From Lachnospiraceae bacterium (GTDB taxonomy: Bacteria; Bacillota; Clostridia; Lachnospirales; Lachnospiraceae), in NCBI GenBank assembly GCA_017427775.1, contig JAFRSD010000043.1:1-64000 (forward strand): 64,000 bases of DNA, in the 5' to 3' direction. The notes under the pieces are model-generated. The model made no database searches, was not told the DNA's origin, and worked only from the letters and a program-made list of their open reading frames with translations. Below are positions 36,421 to 44,617 of the stretch, one piece after another (the stretch's first letter is position 1; each line of letters starts with the position of its first letter). The position numbers were made by a program, and so were the translations under genes.

Positions 36421-37638
36421 CTATTTACTCCAATAGGTGTCACGGAAAGTCCAGATGATCGTTTCCATAATGTCTTCCTCGCCGGCATCGTCCTGCCCGC
36501 CCGGACGGCGCAGGGAGATCAGCCATTGCCCGCCGTAAGAAAAACTGGGAGCACAGTAGTATTGGAATTCATAGGTCTCTCCCGACACTTCTCCGTACTC
36601 CGTCCACAAGACGGCTCCGAGATCTTCGTCAGGATCGGAGATATCGAATTCATCTTCGTATTTGTCCCGTAACTTCTCATACACTTCCATCGGAGTCTTA
36701 CATCCGAACTGTTCGCCTATGTGCTGGATGTATATATTTACATTCTGTGTTCCGTAAGGCTTGAGGGTGAGGAAACTGTCCTCATCGGCTTCCACTTGCT
36801 TGATGTCGCCGTCAACATAGACGAATTCGGCAACCGAGCCGTCCGCCAGTTTCTCGCTGACGCGGCGCAGCTTGAAATCAAGCGGGGAATAATGCTGGGT
36901 AAGGCTTTCCGCACAGGTCATTATCCAATATTCCGCTTCCGCGAAATCCTGTGCGGTCATTTCCTCATATTTCTTGTCGGGAAATGTGTAGAAAACCATG
37001 ATGACTCCGAACTCATCCTTACAGTCAAAAGCAATAAAACGGGAGTATTCCGTAACGATTTTATCATCGTTGTCAAAATCGACATCGGCATGCGGGCCGA
37101 TCAGACACTGAACTCCGTTGATGGTCCGCCGCTCCGCTTCTCCGTACATCTTATAGTATACAACGTCAAATGCGTCAATCAGCGTGTTCTCACCTTTCAA
37201 TATGGATTCGAAATGATCGAGGTCATAGATCATTCCGCTGAAACCGTCGAGCAGATAGAACACTTCCAAATAACCGGTATCGGATTCCGCAAGCACCCAG
37301 TTATCATAAAGCTCGACATCCGCATCTCCCGGTACCAGGAAGGAAAATGCGCCGTTTTTGCATCGTACCTCTTTCGGTTCGGGCCGTACGGCGGCCGTAG
37401 GGATCGCGGTCGGTACCGGCGTCGGCGTTTCGGTCGGCTCTGGTGTTGCCGTAACACTCGGCGTTTCAGTCGGCGCAACAGTCGTGGGAGCATCCGGCGT
37501 AACGCTCTGCGTTGTCGTCTTCCGCTTCTTTCCCGTGCTCTTACCTGCCTCTTCCTCCGCTCCGCAGGAAGTCAGAATCCCCGCGCAAAGGACGGCCAGC
37601 AATACCATTCGAAAAAGGAAACGCATTCTGTTTCTCAT
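36421..37638 (-). CDS. Lipoprotein with Thr-Pro linker, unknown function
   Basis: A 405-residue protein. Signal peptide MRFLFRMVLLAVLCAGILTSC ends in lipobox LTSC at an exported Cys. A Thr/Pro/Val linker (about 45-88) resembles those in neighbouring surface proteins. The outer part reads FSFLVPGDADVELYDNWVLAESDTGYLEVFYLL and later VMVFYTFPDKKYEEMTAQDFAEAEYW, mixed alpha/beta with no family I know. Start ATG 37638 has AGGAGG at 8 bases. It has its own promoter and is followed by vanZ. Confidence 0.8.
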   Translation of the reverse strand: MRNRMRFLFRMVLLAVLCAGILTSCGAEEEAGKSTGKKRKTTTQSVTPDAPTTVAPTETPSVTATPEPTETPTPVPTAIPTAAVRPEPKEVRCKNGAFSFLVPGDADVELYDNWVLAESDTGYLEVFYLLDGFSGMIYDLDHFESILKGENTLIDAFDVVYYKMYGEAERRTINGVQCLIGPHADVDFDNDDKIVTEYSRFIAFDCKDEFGVIMVFYTFPDKKYEEMTAQDFAEAEYWIMTCAESLTQHYSPLDFKLRRVSEKLADGSVAEFVYVDGDIKQVEADEDSFLTLKPYGTQNVNIYIQHIGEQFGCKTPMEVYEKLRDKYEDEFDISDPDEDLGAVLWTEYGEVSGETYEFQYYCAPSFSYGGQWLISLRRPGGQDDAGEEDIMETIIWTFRDTYWSK

Positions 37639-37677
37639 CAAGTCTTCCTCCTGCAAAACGATTACTTATACAACACG

Positions 37678-37706
37678 ATTATAACAAAGGATCGTCCGGC
37701 GGGCAA
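37678..37706 (-). promoter_or_regulatory. Promoter for lipoprotein-VanZ operon
   Basis: TTGCCC (37706-37701), 17 bases, TATAAT (37683-37678), divergent from the T-box promoter 50 bases away. Confidence 0.7.
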
Positions 37707-37752
37707 GAAATACCTTCCGATGCCGTTTTCCGGCCCGCATAAAAATTTACGC

Positions 37753-37781
37753 TTGACAGGTCCGGCCGGAAGGCGTATAGT
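37753..37781 (+). promoter_or_regulatory. Promoter for T-box / paaK transcript
   Basis: TTGACA (37753-37758), 17 bases, TATAGT (37776-37781); the T-box leader starts directly downstream. Confidence 0.88.
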
Positions 37782-37787
37782 CTAGGC

Positions 37788-38054
37788 AAATGCAGTGACC
37801 GGGAACCAGTACGAAACAAGTATTCCCTTACAGCGAGCCGGGCGTGGTGAGAGCCGGCACCGAAGACCTTCCGAATTCCTCCCGAGAGCAGCGTGTTGAA
37901 CAGCTTCGCTAAGTAGGCATCGCCGGTTGCGTCCGTTATCGCGATAGGGTATGATATGTGCCCGAATGAGGGTATGCGTTTACGTATACTGAATTGAGGT
38001 GGTACCACGGGTTATATGCTCGTCCTCTACTGTTGCAGAGGACGGGCTTTTTTG
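37788..38054 (+). ncRNA. T-box riboswitch leader
   Basis: A 267-base leader with T-box landmarks in order: Stem I with the AGTA loop-E element (CCAGTACG), the distal-loop elements GCGAGCC and GGTGAGAGCC, a specifier-loop 3' side GAATTCC closed by CGGGA/TCCCG pairing, and the T-box AGGTGGTACCACGG at 37997-38010 that binds the uncharged tRNA acceptor end. A terminator follows. The specifier reads UUC (Phe) or, shifted by one, UCC (Ser); Phe fits the downstream gene better. Uncharged tRNA would switch on the phenylacetate-CoA ligase and ACT genes. Specifier identity is the least certain part. Confidence 0.92.
38018..38054 (+). terminator. T-box-controlled terminator
   Basis: CGTCCTCT/AGAGGACG stem (38021-38028 with 38037-38044), flanked by GC pairs and followed by TTTTTT. 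It competes with the antiterminator formed by the T-box sequence. Confidence 0.9.
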
Positions 38055-38115
38055 TTTCTCTTGAAACGGCCTTCGTCCTCAGGGATAACACCATTCTTTT
38101 ATTATGGAGGTACTT

Positions 38116-39441
38116 ATGAGACAGGAGAAGATCCACAAAATCTGGAGCCCCGCCATCGAATGCATGGACAGAGCCAAGCTGCGCGAGCTCCAAAACGAAC
38201 GACTTCGTGCTACGGTTAAGCTCGAGTATGAGAACGTACCGCTCTACCGCGCCCGCATGGATGCCGCGGGAGTAAAGCCCGAAGACATTAAGACCGTTGA
38301 TGACTTAAAAAAGCTTCCGTTCACCGAGAAGACCGATCTGCGCGACCAGTTCCCTTACGGACTGCTTGCGGCAAAGCTTACGGACATCGTTCGTATCCAG
38401 GGTTCCTCGGGAACGACCGGAAAGCCGATTGTTACCGGCTATACACAGAACGACATTGACGTCTGGACCGAAATGGTTGCCAGATCCCTTACCGCTGCAG
38501 GCGGCGATGCGGACGACGTGATCCAGGTCTGCTACGGCTACGGCCTCTTCACCGGCGGTCTCGGCGCACACTACGGCGCTTCCGCCATCGGCGCGACCGT
38601 TATCCCGATGTCGGCCGGCAACACGCAGCGTCAGATGATGATGATGACCGAGCTCGGCGCTACGATGCTCTGCTGCACGCCTTCCTATGCAACCTATCTC
38701 GGCGAGACCTTAAAGGAAGCCGGTCTTCTTGACAAGGTTAAACTGAAGTCCGGCGTATTCGGCGCAGAGCCTTGGACCGAGGAAATGCGCCGGCACCTTG
38801 AGGAACTCTTCGATTTCGATGCCTGCGACATCTACGGACTGACCGAAATCGGCGGCCCCGGCGTTGCATTTGAGTGCCTTGAGAAACACGGCATGCACGT
38901 CAACGAGGACCACGTGATCGCCGAGATCATCGATCCCGAAACCGGCGAGCCGCTTCCTTACGGACAGAAGGGCGAGCTCGTATTCACGACCATTACGAAG
39001 ACCGGTATGCCGATGATCCGTTATAGGACACACGACATCTGCTCCATCGATGCCGAGCCCTGTGCCTGCGGCCGTACCTTCCTTAAGATCAGCCGTCTGA
39101 CCGGCCGTACCGATGATATGCTCGTTATCCGCGGCGTCAACGTATTCCCGAGCCAGATCGAGACCTGTCTTGTGGGCCTTGAGGGCGTCGCTCCGTTCTA
39201 CTGCCTGATCGTTGACCGCGTGAACTCTACCGATAAGCTCGAAGTTCAGGTTGAGCTTTCCGACGAGATCTTCACCGATAAGGTCAGCGAGATTGAGGAA
39301 CTCCGCTCGACGATCGCCGAGCGCATCAAGTCCGTTGTCGGAATTGCCGCCAAGATCACACTTGTTGCACCGAAGTCCCTGCCTCGTTCCGAAGGCAAGG
39401 CAAAGCGTGTTATTGACCGCAGAAACCTGACCAATGTATAA
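38116..39441 (+). CDS. paaK: Phenylacetate-CoA ligase
   Basis: A 441-residue adenylate-forming enzyme: ATP, an aryl acid and CoA give the aryl-CoA. The P-loop-like motif QGSSGTTGKP lies at 95-104, with VCYGYGLFTGGLGAHYGA, the adenine-site YGLTEIGGPGVAFEC, and the hinge and lid RLTGRTDDMLVIRGVNVFPSQIE, all as in PaaK. In fermentative Clostridia such ligases sit with 2-oxoacid:ferredoxin oxidoreductases for aromatic amino acid breakdown or synthesis; those subunits are not in this window. ATG 38116 has GGAGG, and the gene follows a T-box terminator. A double-ACT gene lies 23 bases downstream. Substrate could be phenylacetate, indoleacetate or a hydroxylated form. Confidence 0.93.
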   Translation: MRQEKIHKIWSPAIECMDRAKLRELQNERLRATVKLEYENVPLYRARMDAAGVKPEDIKTVDDLKKLPFTEKTDLRDQFPYGLLAAKLTDIVRIQGSSGTTGKPIVTGYTQNDIDVWTEMVARSLTAAGGDADDVIQVCYGYGLFTGGLGAHYGASAIGATVIPMSAGNTQRQMMMMTELGATMLCCTPSYATYLGETLKEAGLLDKVKLKSGVFGAEPWTEEMRRHLEELFDFDACDIYGLTEIGGPGVAFECLEKHGMHVNEDHVIAEIIDPETGEPLPYGQKGELVFTTITKTGMPMIRYRTHDICSIDAEPCACGRTFLKISRLTGRTDDMLVIRGVNVFPSQIETCLVGLEGVAPFYCLIVDRVNSTDKLEVQVELSDEIFTDKVSEIEELRSTIAERIKSVVGIAAKITLVAPKSLPRSEGKAKRVIDRRNLTNV

Positions 39442-39464
39442 TAGAGAAAAAAGGAGGTACGACA

Positions 39465-39905
39465 ATGTATATTCATCAGATTACCGTATTCCTTGAGAAT
39501 ATGAAAGGAACCTTATCCAAACTGACATCGCTCCTTGCCGATAACGGTATCGATATTCTCGCCATGACGATCGCGGATACTTCCGGCTTCGGTCTTGTGC
39601 GTTTCATCGTACGCGAAAGCGACAACGACCAGTGCCTCAAGCTTTTGAAAGAATCCGGCTACGCCGCACGTAAGAATCATGTCATCTGCGTCCGCGTTCC
39701 GAACGAACCCGGCGGACTCAACAAGATCCTGTGCCTTCTCGATGAGGCAGGCATTTCGATCGAATATCTGTATTCCTTCAACTACAGCGAAGGGAACAAC
39801 GCTTTGATCATCTTCCGTCTCTCCGACCGTGAACGCGGCCTTGAGATTTTCCGTGAGAACGGAATCTCCGTTTTCTCGCAGGCAGAGATCAACGCGATTC
39901 AGTAA
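39465..39905 (+). CDS. Tandem ACT-domain protein
   Basis: A 146-residue protein consisting of two ACT domains: YIHQITVFLENMKGTLSKLTSLLADNGIDI (about 1-68) and VICVRVPNEPGGLNKILCLLDEAGISIEYLYSF (about 72-146). ACT domains bind amino acids, so this is a likely ligand-sensing partner for the ligase encoded immediately upstream; that role is inferred. Ribosome site AAGGAGGT is strong. The same two-gene pair is common in anaerobic Firmicutes and archaea, to my knowledge. Confidence 0.9.
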   Translation: MYIHQITVFLENMKGTLSKLTSLLADNGIDILAMTIADTSGFGLVRFIVRESDNDQCLKLLKESGYAARKNHVICVRVPNEPGGLNKILCLLDEAGISIEYLYSFNYSEGNNALIIFRLSDRERGLEIFRENGISVFSQAEINAIQ

Positions 39906-39950
39906 GGACATCGCTGTTCAGTAAAAATATCGCTGTTCAGTAAAAATATC
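39894..39950 (+). repeat. 19-bp tandem repeat spanning the ACT gene stop codon
   Basis: Three head-to-tail units of 19 bases: GCGATTCAGTAAGGACATC (which includes the stop codon), then two identical GCTGTTCAGTAAAAATATC copies, followed by a decayed partial unit (GCAGTCCGGTAAGATG). Each unit repeats the in-phase sequence CAG-TAA. Confidence 0.85.
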
Positions 39951-40001
39951 GCAGTCCGGTAAGATGAATGTGATTCCTTAACTGAAACCGATACGCATAA
40001 G

Positions 40002-40031
40002 AAAACCTCCCGGTCAAACGGGAGGTTTTTT
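40002..40031. terminator. Bidirectional terminator
   Basis: AAAACCTCCCG and CGGGAGGTTTT arms with a 6-base loop and T-runs on both strands, placed between the convergent ACT gene and the YitT-like gene. Confidence 0.9.
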
Positions 40032-40067
40032 CATTGTGTTTCTTCAGTTTTCGTTCCGATGGAACGG

Positions 40068-40718
40068 TTATGATTCCTGTCCGGATGATCTGCGGCTCCG
40101 CTTCTCTCCGAGCTTCCGAACCATTGTGATCGCCGGTCCGAGGAACAATGCCATCAGGATGATTCCGATGATCGGGATCCCGCCGAACAGCGTTCCGACG
40201 AGGATCGCCGCACCGTCCCAGGCGATGCGGATCACCATGGGAGGAATCTTAGGGAAGCGGCTTCTGACCTTCTCGGTGATAATGATCGGAAGTCCGTCAT
40301 ACGGGGATACCCCCATATCGGCGGTGATATAAACCGCGGCACTGATGATGAATCCGCCGAGCGTCACAAAGAAGACCGCCCATCTGGATACCGGGTTCGT
40401 AAATGTTTCCGCAGGCAGGATCTTTCGAAACAGCCAGCAGAAGGAATCCGCGTAGTACCCGATCAGCACCATATTGAAAACCGTACCGAAACCGATCAGT
40501 GACCGTTTCAGAAGAAACACCAGCAGGATCATGCATATATTAATGCAGAGCTGCCAGTTTCCGAAACTCCATCCGATCTTAGCCGCGATCGAACGGTTCA
40601 TGAATGTGCACGGATCCGTTCCGAGATCACAGAGGATCAAAAACGACAGGAAGAATCCCATCCCGAACACAGCTATAAAACAGCGGATAACCGCTTTCTT
40701 ATTCCATTGAAAACGCAT
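40068..40718 (-). CDS. YczE/YitT-type membrane protein
   Basis: A 216-residue protein with five predicted membrane helices (AVIRCFIAVFGMGFFLSFLIL, WQLCINICMILLVFLL, VFNMVLIGYYADSFCWLF, WAVFFVTLGGFIISAAVYI, IPIIGIILMALFLGPAI). LGTDPCTFMNRSIA and MGVSPYDGLPIIIT are the repeated loops seen in YczE/YyaS/YitT family proteins. Function unknown. Start ATG 40718 lies 7 bases after the upstream gene's stop with only a weak ribosome site, so it is probably translationally coupled. Confidence 0.82.
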   Translation of the reverse strand: MRFQWNKKAVIRCFIAVFGMGFFLSFLILCDLGTDPCTFMNRSIAAKIGWSFGNWQLCINICMILLVFLLKRSLIGFGTVFNMVLIGYYADSFCWLFRKILPAETFTNPVSRWAVFFVTLGGFIISAAVYITADMGVSPYDGLPIIITEKVRSRFPKIPPMVIRIAWDGAAILVGTLFGGIPIIGIILMALFLGPAITMVRKLGEKRSRRSSGQES

Positions 40719-40725
40719 ACTTCAA

Positions 40726-41829
40726 TCAGTCTGTAACCTTTGCCTTTTCTACGAGGAGTTCAAGCGCAAGATCGTTCTTCATGCAATACAGAAGATAACT
40801 CTTCGTGTAGGCATTCTCGAATTCCGTCTGATCGCTGTACTGTGCGGTCTTCATGTAATCCGCGATCATCTCCTTGTATTTCTCGTCGGAGATTGTGATA
40901 TTCTCCTTCTTCACGATCTCCTGCAGTACCATGTACTGCTTTACGTATTCCTTGGCATCTTCCTCGACCGTGTTCATCATGTCGTCATAGCTTCCGAAAA
41001 GCGTGGCGGCAACATCTTCAAGGCTCATGCCGTAATACGAAGCAAGACTCGTATAATACTGGATCATATCATTTGCGTAGTACTCCACGTCCTCATCGAG
41101 GATCGTTACGAAGTTGGAATTCTTCACCATCTGATCAAGAACATCGTTGAACATATCGTCCTCAAACGACTCGTCTTTGCTTGCCTGAAGGCTCTCGCGG
41201 ATCGCCTGACGCATGGCATCCATGGATTCGATGTCTGAGCCGTACATATTCTCGGCAATACGCTTCACATAAGCGTCGTCGGCCTCTTCCTTCAGCTGTC
41301 CGACATAGTTGATCGTAACGGTGAAAACGGTAGTCTTACCTTTCAGCTGCTCGTTATTGTAATCCTCCGGGAAGGTTGCTTCGATATCAACCGTCTCACC
41401 GACCGTCTTTCCGATCAGACCGTTCTCCAAATCCTCGATAAAGGTCTTGGATCCGATCTCCAGGTCATAAGCCTTAGCCGAACCGCCGGAAAATGCTTCG
41501 CCGTCAAGCTTTCCGACAAAGTCAATATTAATGATATCGCCTGTCTGAACTTCCGTTCCGTCGCGGCTCTCATCGCGGACATAGTTCGGAAATTCCGCCA
41601 GCATATTCTTGAGCTCGGACTGGAATGACTCTTCGACTTCCTCATCGGTTACCTGCGCGGCTTTGGAAGGCTTCGTCAGCAGATCATAGCTGCCGAGTTC
41701 CACGGTTCCGCCGCATACATGGAATTTCGTTGCTTCGGTTTCGGTGAAACCGTTTCCTTTCTTTTTATTGCAAGCCGCCAGCGAAAGCATAGCCAAAGCG
41801 ACAAGCAGGACGATACCTAATTTCTTCAT
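40726..41829 (-). CDS. Lipoprotein trigger-factor-like peptidyl-prolyl isomerase
   Basis: A 367-residue protein. Signal peptide with lipobox SLAAC makes it surface-anchored. GDIINIDFVGKLDGEAFSGGSAKAYDLEIG and FIEDLENGLIGKTVGETVDIEATFPEDYNNEQLKGKTTVFTVTI form a trigger-factor-type FKBP domain. The following helical region (about 180-367) resembles the trigger factor C-terminal arms. Such proteins help fold secreted proteins outside the membrane, the role that PrsA has in Bacilli; this is by analogy. ATG 41829 has GGAG upstream. Confidence 0.88.
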   Translation of the reverse strand: MKKLGIVLLVALAMLSLAACNKKKGNGFTETEATKFHVCGGTVELGSYDLLTKPSKAAQVTDEEVEESFQSELKNMLAEFPNYVRDESRDGTEVQTGDIINIDFVGKLDGEAFSGGSAKAYDLEIGSKTFIEDLENGLIGKTVGETVDIEATFPEDYNNEQLKGKTTVFTVTINYVGQLKEEADDAYVKRIAENMYGSDIESMDAMRQAIRESLQASKDESFEDDMFNDVLDQMVKNSNFVTILDEDVEYYANDMIQYYTSLASYYGMSLEDVAATLFGSYDDMMNTVEEDAKEYVKQYMVLQEIVKKENITISDEKYKEMIADYMKTAQYSDQTEFENAYTKSYLLYCMKNDLALELLVEKAKVTD

Positions 41830-41847
41830 TCTGTTCTCCGTTTCCGA

Positions 41848-43020
41848 TTACAGGCGGGCTACACCGGTCTCTCTTGCAGCCTTGGCAACAGCCTTTGCAA
41901 CAGCCTGTGCAACGGTCTTGTCAAGTGCGCTCGGGATGATGTAGTCAGCGGAAAGCTTATCATCGGTAACGAAACCTGCAATAGCCTTCGCAGCAGCAAT
42001 CTTCATTTCATCGTTAATGTCTTTCGCACGTACATCGAGTGCGCCGCGGAAGATTCCGGGGAATGCGAGTACGTTGTTGATCTGGTTCGGGAAATCGCTG
42101 CGGCCGGTTCCTACTACTGCTGCGCCTGCAGCCTTAGCTTCGTCGGGCATGATCTCGGGAGTCGGGTTAGCCATCGGGAAAAGGATCGGATCCTTTGCCA
42201 TGCTCTTAACCATTGCGGGAGTTACGCAGCCGGGAGCGGATACACCGATGAATACGTCAGCGCCCTTGATAACGTCCTCAAGGCTGCCCTTACGCATCTG
42301 CTGGTTGGTCATCTCGGCGATGATCTCCTTCTCTGCATTCAGGCCGTCACGGCCCTTGTAGATAGCGCCCTTACGGTCGCACATAACAACGTCCTTAAGA
42401 CCCATGGAGATAAGGAGCTTGATGATAGCGATACCTGCTGCGCCTGCACCGCTCGTTACAACGCGGATCTCATCGATCTTCTTGTTAACAACCTTCAATG
42501 CGTTGAGCATTGCGGCAAGACATACAACAGCGGTACCGTGCTGGTCATCATGGAAGATCGGGATATCGCAGCACTCCTTCAGTTTTCTCTCGATCTCGAA
42601 ACAACGTGGAGCGGAAATATCCTCAAGGTTTACGCCGCCGAAAGAACCTGCAAGAAGTCTTACGGTGTTTACGATGTCGTCAACTTCCTTGCTGCGGATG
42701 CAGAGCGGGATTGCGTCTACATCACCGAAAGCCTTAAAGAGGGCACATTTGCCTTCCATAACGGGCATGCCGGCTTCGGGACCGATATCGCCGAGACCGA
42801 GTACCGCGGTACCGTCGGTAACGACCGCTACCAAGTTGCCGCGGCGGGTAAGGTCGTAGCTCAGGTCTACGTTCTTCTGGATCTCAAGACAGGGCTGTGC
42901 AACACCGGGGGTGTATGCAAGAGACAGGTCCTCTTTCGTCTCCAGGGGAGCACGAACGATCATCTCAACCTTGCCTTTCCACTCATAATGCTTCTTCAGG
43001 GATTCTTCTGCGTAATTCAT
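41848..43020 (-). CDS. NAD(P)-dependent malic enzyme
   Basis: A 390-residue short-form malic enzyme: oxidative decarboxylation of malate to pyruvate. SLAYTPGVAQPCLEIQKN is the family start; Tyr and Lys in the catalytic region occur in LAYTPGV and EGKCALFKAFGDVDAIP; the metal-binding loop is FHDDQHGTAVV; and VTSGAGAAGIAIIKLLISMGLKDVVMCDRKG is the nucleotide-binding Rossmann motif. Cofactor choice cannot be read with confidence. ATG 43020 has AAAGGA upstream. It lies with fumarase and a malate-dehydrogenase-like gene, a C4-acid cluster. Confidence 0.95.
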   Translation of the reverse strand: MNYAEESLKKHYEWKGKVEMIVRAPLETKEDLSLAYTPGVAQPCLEIQKNVDLSYDLTRRGNLVAVVTDGTAVLGLGDIGPEAGMPVMEGKCALFKAFGDVDAIPLCIRSKEVDDIVNTVRLLAGSFGGVNLEDISAPRCFEIERKLKECCDIPIFHDDQHGTAVVCLAAMLNALKVVNKKIDEIRVVTSGAGAAGIAIIKLLISMGLKDVVMCDRKGAIYKGRDGLNAEKEIIAEMTNQQMRKGSLEDVIKGADVFIGVSAPGCVTPAMVKSMAKDPILFPMANPTPEIMPDEAKAAGAAVVGTGRSDFPNQINNVLAFPGIFRGALDVRAKDINDEMKIAAAKAIAGFVTDDKLSADYIIPSALDKTVAQAVAKAVAKAARETGVARL

Positions 43021-43089
43021 AACATTTATCCTTTCTTTTTAAGCAAGCATCTTGCTTTAGTTTACTTAGTGATTGTGTATGTTCCGTGT

Positions 43090-44466
43090 TCAAACCATGT
43101 TCTCGGGATGAAATACACGGTCGAACTCATCCGCGCTCAGAAAACCGAGGCGGACACACGCTTCTTTGAGGGAGATGTTCTCCTTGTAAGCCTTCTTTGC
43201 GGTCTTCGCGGCGTTCTCATAACCGATGTACGGATTGAGCGCCGTTACAAGCATCAGCGAATTATAAAGGTTGTCATGCATCTTCTCGCGGTTCGCGGTG
43301 ATGCCGGTCACGCAGTTCTTCTCGAAGGAGATCATCGCCTCGCTGAGAAGTCTTACGGACTGTAAGAAGTTATATGCGATCACGGGCATGAACACGTTCA
43401 GCTCGAAGTTGCCCTGGCTCGCCGCCATACCGATCGCGGTATCGTTTCCGATCACCTGTACGGCAACCATCGTAACGGCTTCGCACTGCGTCGGATTAAC
43501 CTTGCCCGGCATGATCGAGGACCCCGGCTCGTTCTCGGGGATACGGATCTCACCGAGACCGTCTCTCGGTCCGCTTGCAAGCCACCGCACGTCGTTCGCG
43601 ATCTTCATAAGATCGGCCGCGAGTGCTTTTACGGCGCCGTGTACGGCTACCATTTCGTCCTTCGAAGTAAGGGCGTGGAACTTATTCTCCGCGGTTACGA
43701 AAGTCGTTCCGGTGATCCGGCTGACTTCCTTTGCCACCTCTTCGGCAAAGCCCTTCGGCGCGTTCAGTCCGGTTCCGACTGCCGTTCCGCCGAGCGCCAG
43801 TGTCTTCAAAGCAGGCATCAGCATTCCAAGCATCGCGCGGTCGCGCTCAATGCTCGTTCTCCAGCCGCTGATCTCCTGGGAAAATGCGATCGGCACCGCA
43901 TCCTGCAGATGCGTGCGTCCGCTCTTCACGATGCCCTCGTTCTCGGCTTCAAGCCGCTTGAACGTCGCTGTCAGCGTGTCGATTGCAGGGAACAGACGGT
44001 TCTCGATCTCGGTCACTGCGGCGATATGCATCGCCGTCGGGAACGTGTCGTTACTGGACTGGGACATATTGACATCATCGTTCGGATGCAGAAGCTTCTC
44101 GCCCGCGATCTCGTTGCCGCGGTTCGCGATCACTTCGTTAACGTTCATATTCGATTGTGTGCCGCTTCCGGTCTGCCATACGACAAGCGGAAAATGTCCC
44201 GCCAGCTTTCCGGCAAGGATTTCATCGCAAGTTTTCGCGATGGCATCGCATTTGCCTTCGGTCATGCGTGCGGGCTGCAGCGTCTGATTGGCTGCGGCCG
44301 CCGCTTTCTTCAATACGGCAAATGCCCGGATGATCTCGGCAGGCATCGTCTCGATCCCCGCTCCGATCAGGAAGTTTCTGCGGCTTCTCTCGGTCTGTGC
44401 TCCCCAGTAGCAGTCTGCAGGCACCTGCATCTCGCCCATGGAGTCGTGTTCGATTCGGAATTCCAT
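43090..44466 (-). CDS. fumC: Fumarase class II
   Basis: A 458-residue homotetrameric enzyme interconverting fumarate and malate, iron-free. Motifs: FRIEHDSMGEMQVPADCYWGAQTERSRRNF, SGTQSNMNVNEVIANR, HPNDDVNMSQSSNDTFPTAMH and the family signature GSSIMPGKVNP with its catalytic Ser. ATG 44466 has GGGAGGAAG upstream. Fumarate is released by purB at 2.6 kb, linking the two clusters metabolically. Confidence 0.96.
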   Translation of the reverse strand: MEFRIEHDSMGEMQVPADCYWGAQTERSRRNFLIGAGIETMPAEIIRAFAVLKKAAAAANQTLQPARMTEGKCDAIAKTCDEILAGKLAGHFPLVVWQTGSGTQSNMNVNEVIANRGNEIAGEKLLHPNDDVNMSQSSNDTFPTAMHIAAVTEIENRLFPAIDTLTATFKRLEAENEGIVKSGRTHLQDAVPIAFSQEISGWRTSIERDRAMLGMLMPALKTLALGGTAVGTGLNAPKGFAEEVAKEVSRITGTTFVTAENKFHALTSKDEMVAVHGAVKALAADLMKIANDVRWLASGPRDGLGEIRIPENEPGSSIMPGKVNPTQCEAVTMVAVQVIGNDTAIGMAASQGNFELNVFMPVIAYNFLQSVRLLSEAMISFEKNCVTGITANREKMHDNLYNSLMLVTALNPYIGYENAAKTAKKAYKENISLKEACVRLGFLSADEFDRVFHPENMV

Positions 44467-44578
44467 TACTTCCTCCCGCCGCGCGGTATCCCGCAGCGGC
44501 ATGCACCCTTCCGGTGTTTCGTAAGGTGCCCTTAAACAATCAAAAGGAGGCGGCCGCGCCGTCTCCTCGCTGATACAG

Positions 44579-44602
44579 GGAAGCGTGACAGCGCACGCTT
44601 CC
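44579..44602. repeat. Inverted repeat between dehydrogenase and fumC
   Basis: GGAAGCGTG and CACGCTTCC, 9-bp arms with a 6-base loop. No T-run on the minus strand, so it is at most a weak terminator or a stability hairpin. Confidence 0.5.
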
Positions 44603-44617
44603 GATTATTCGAATCAA

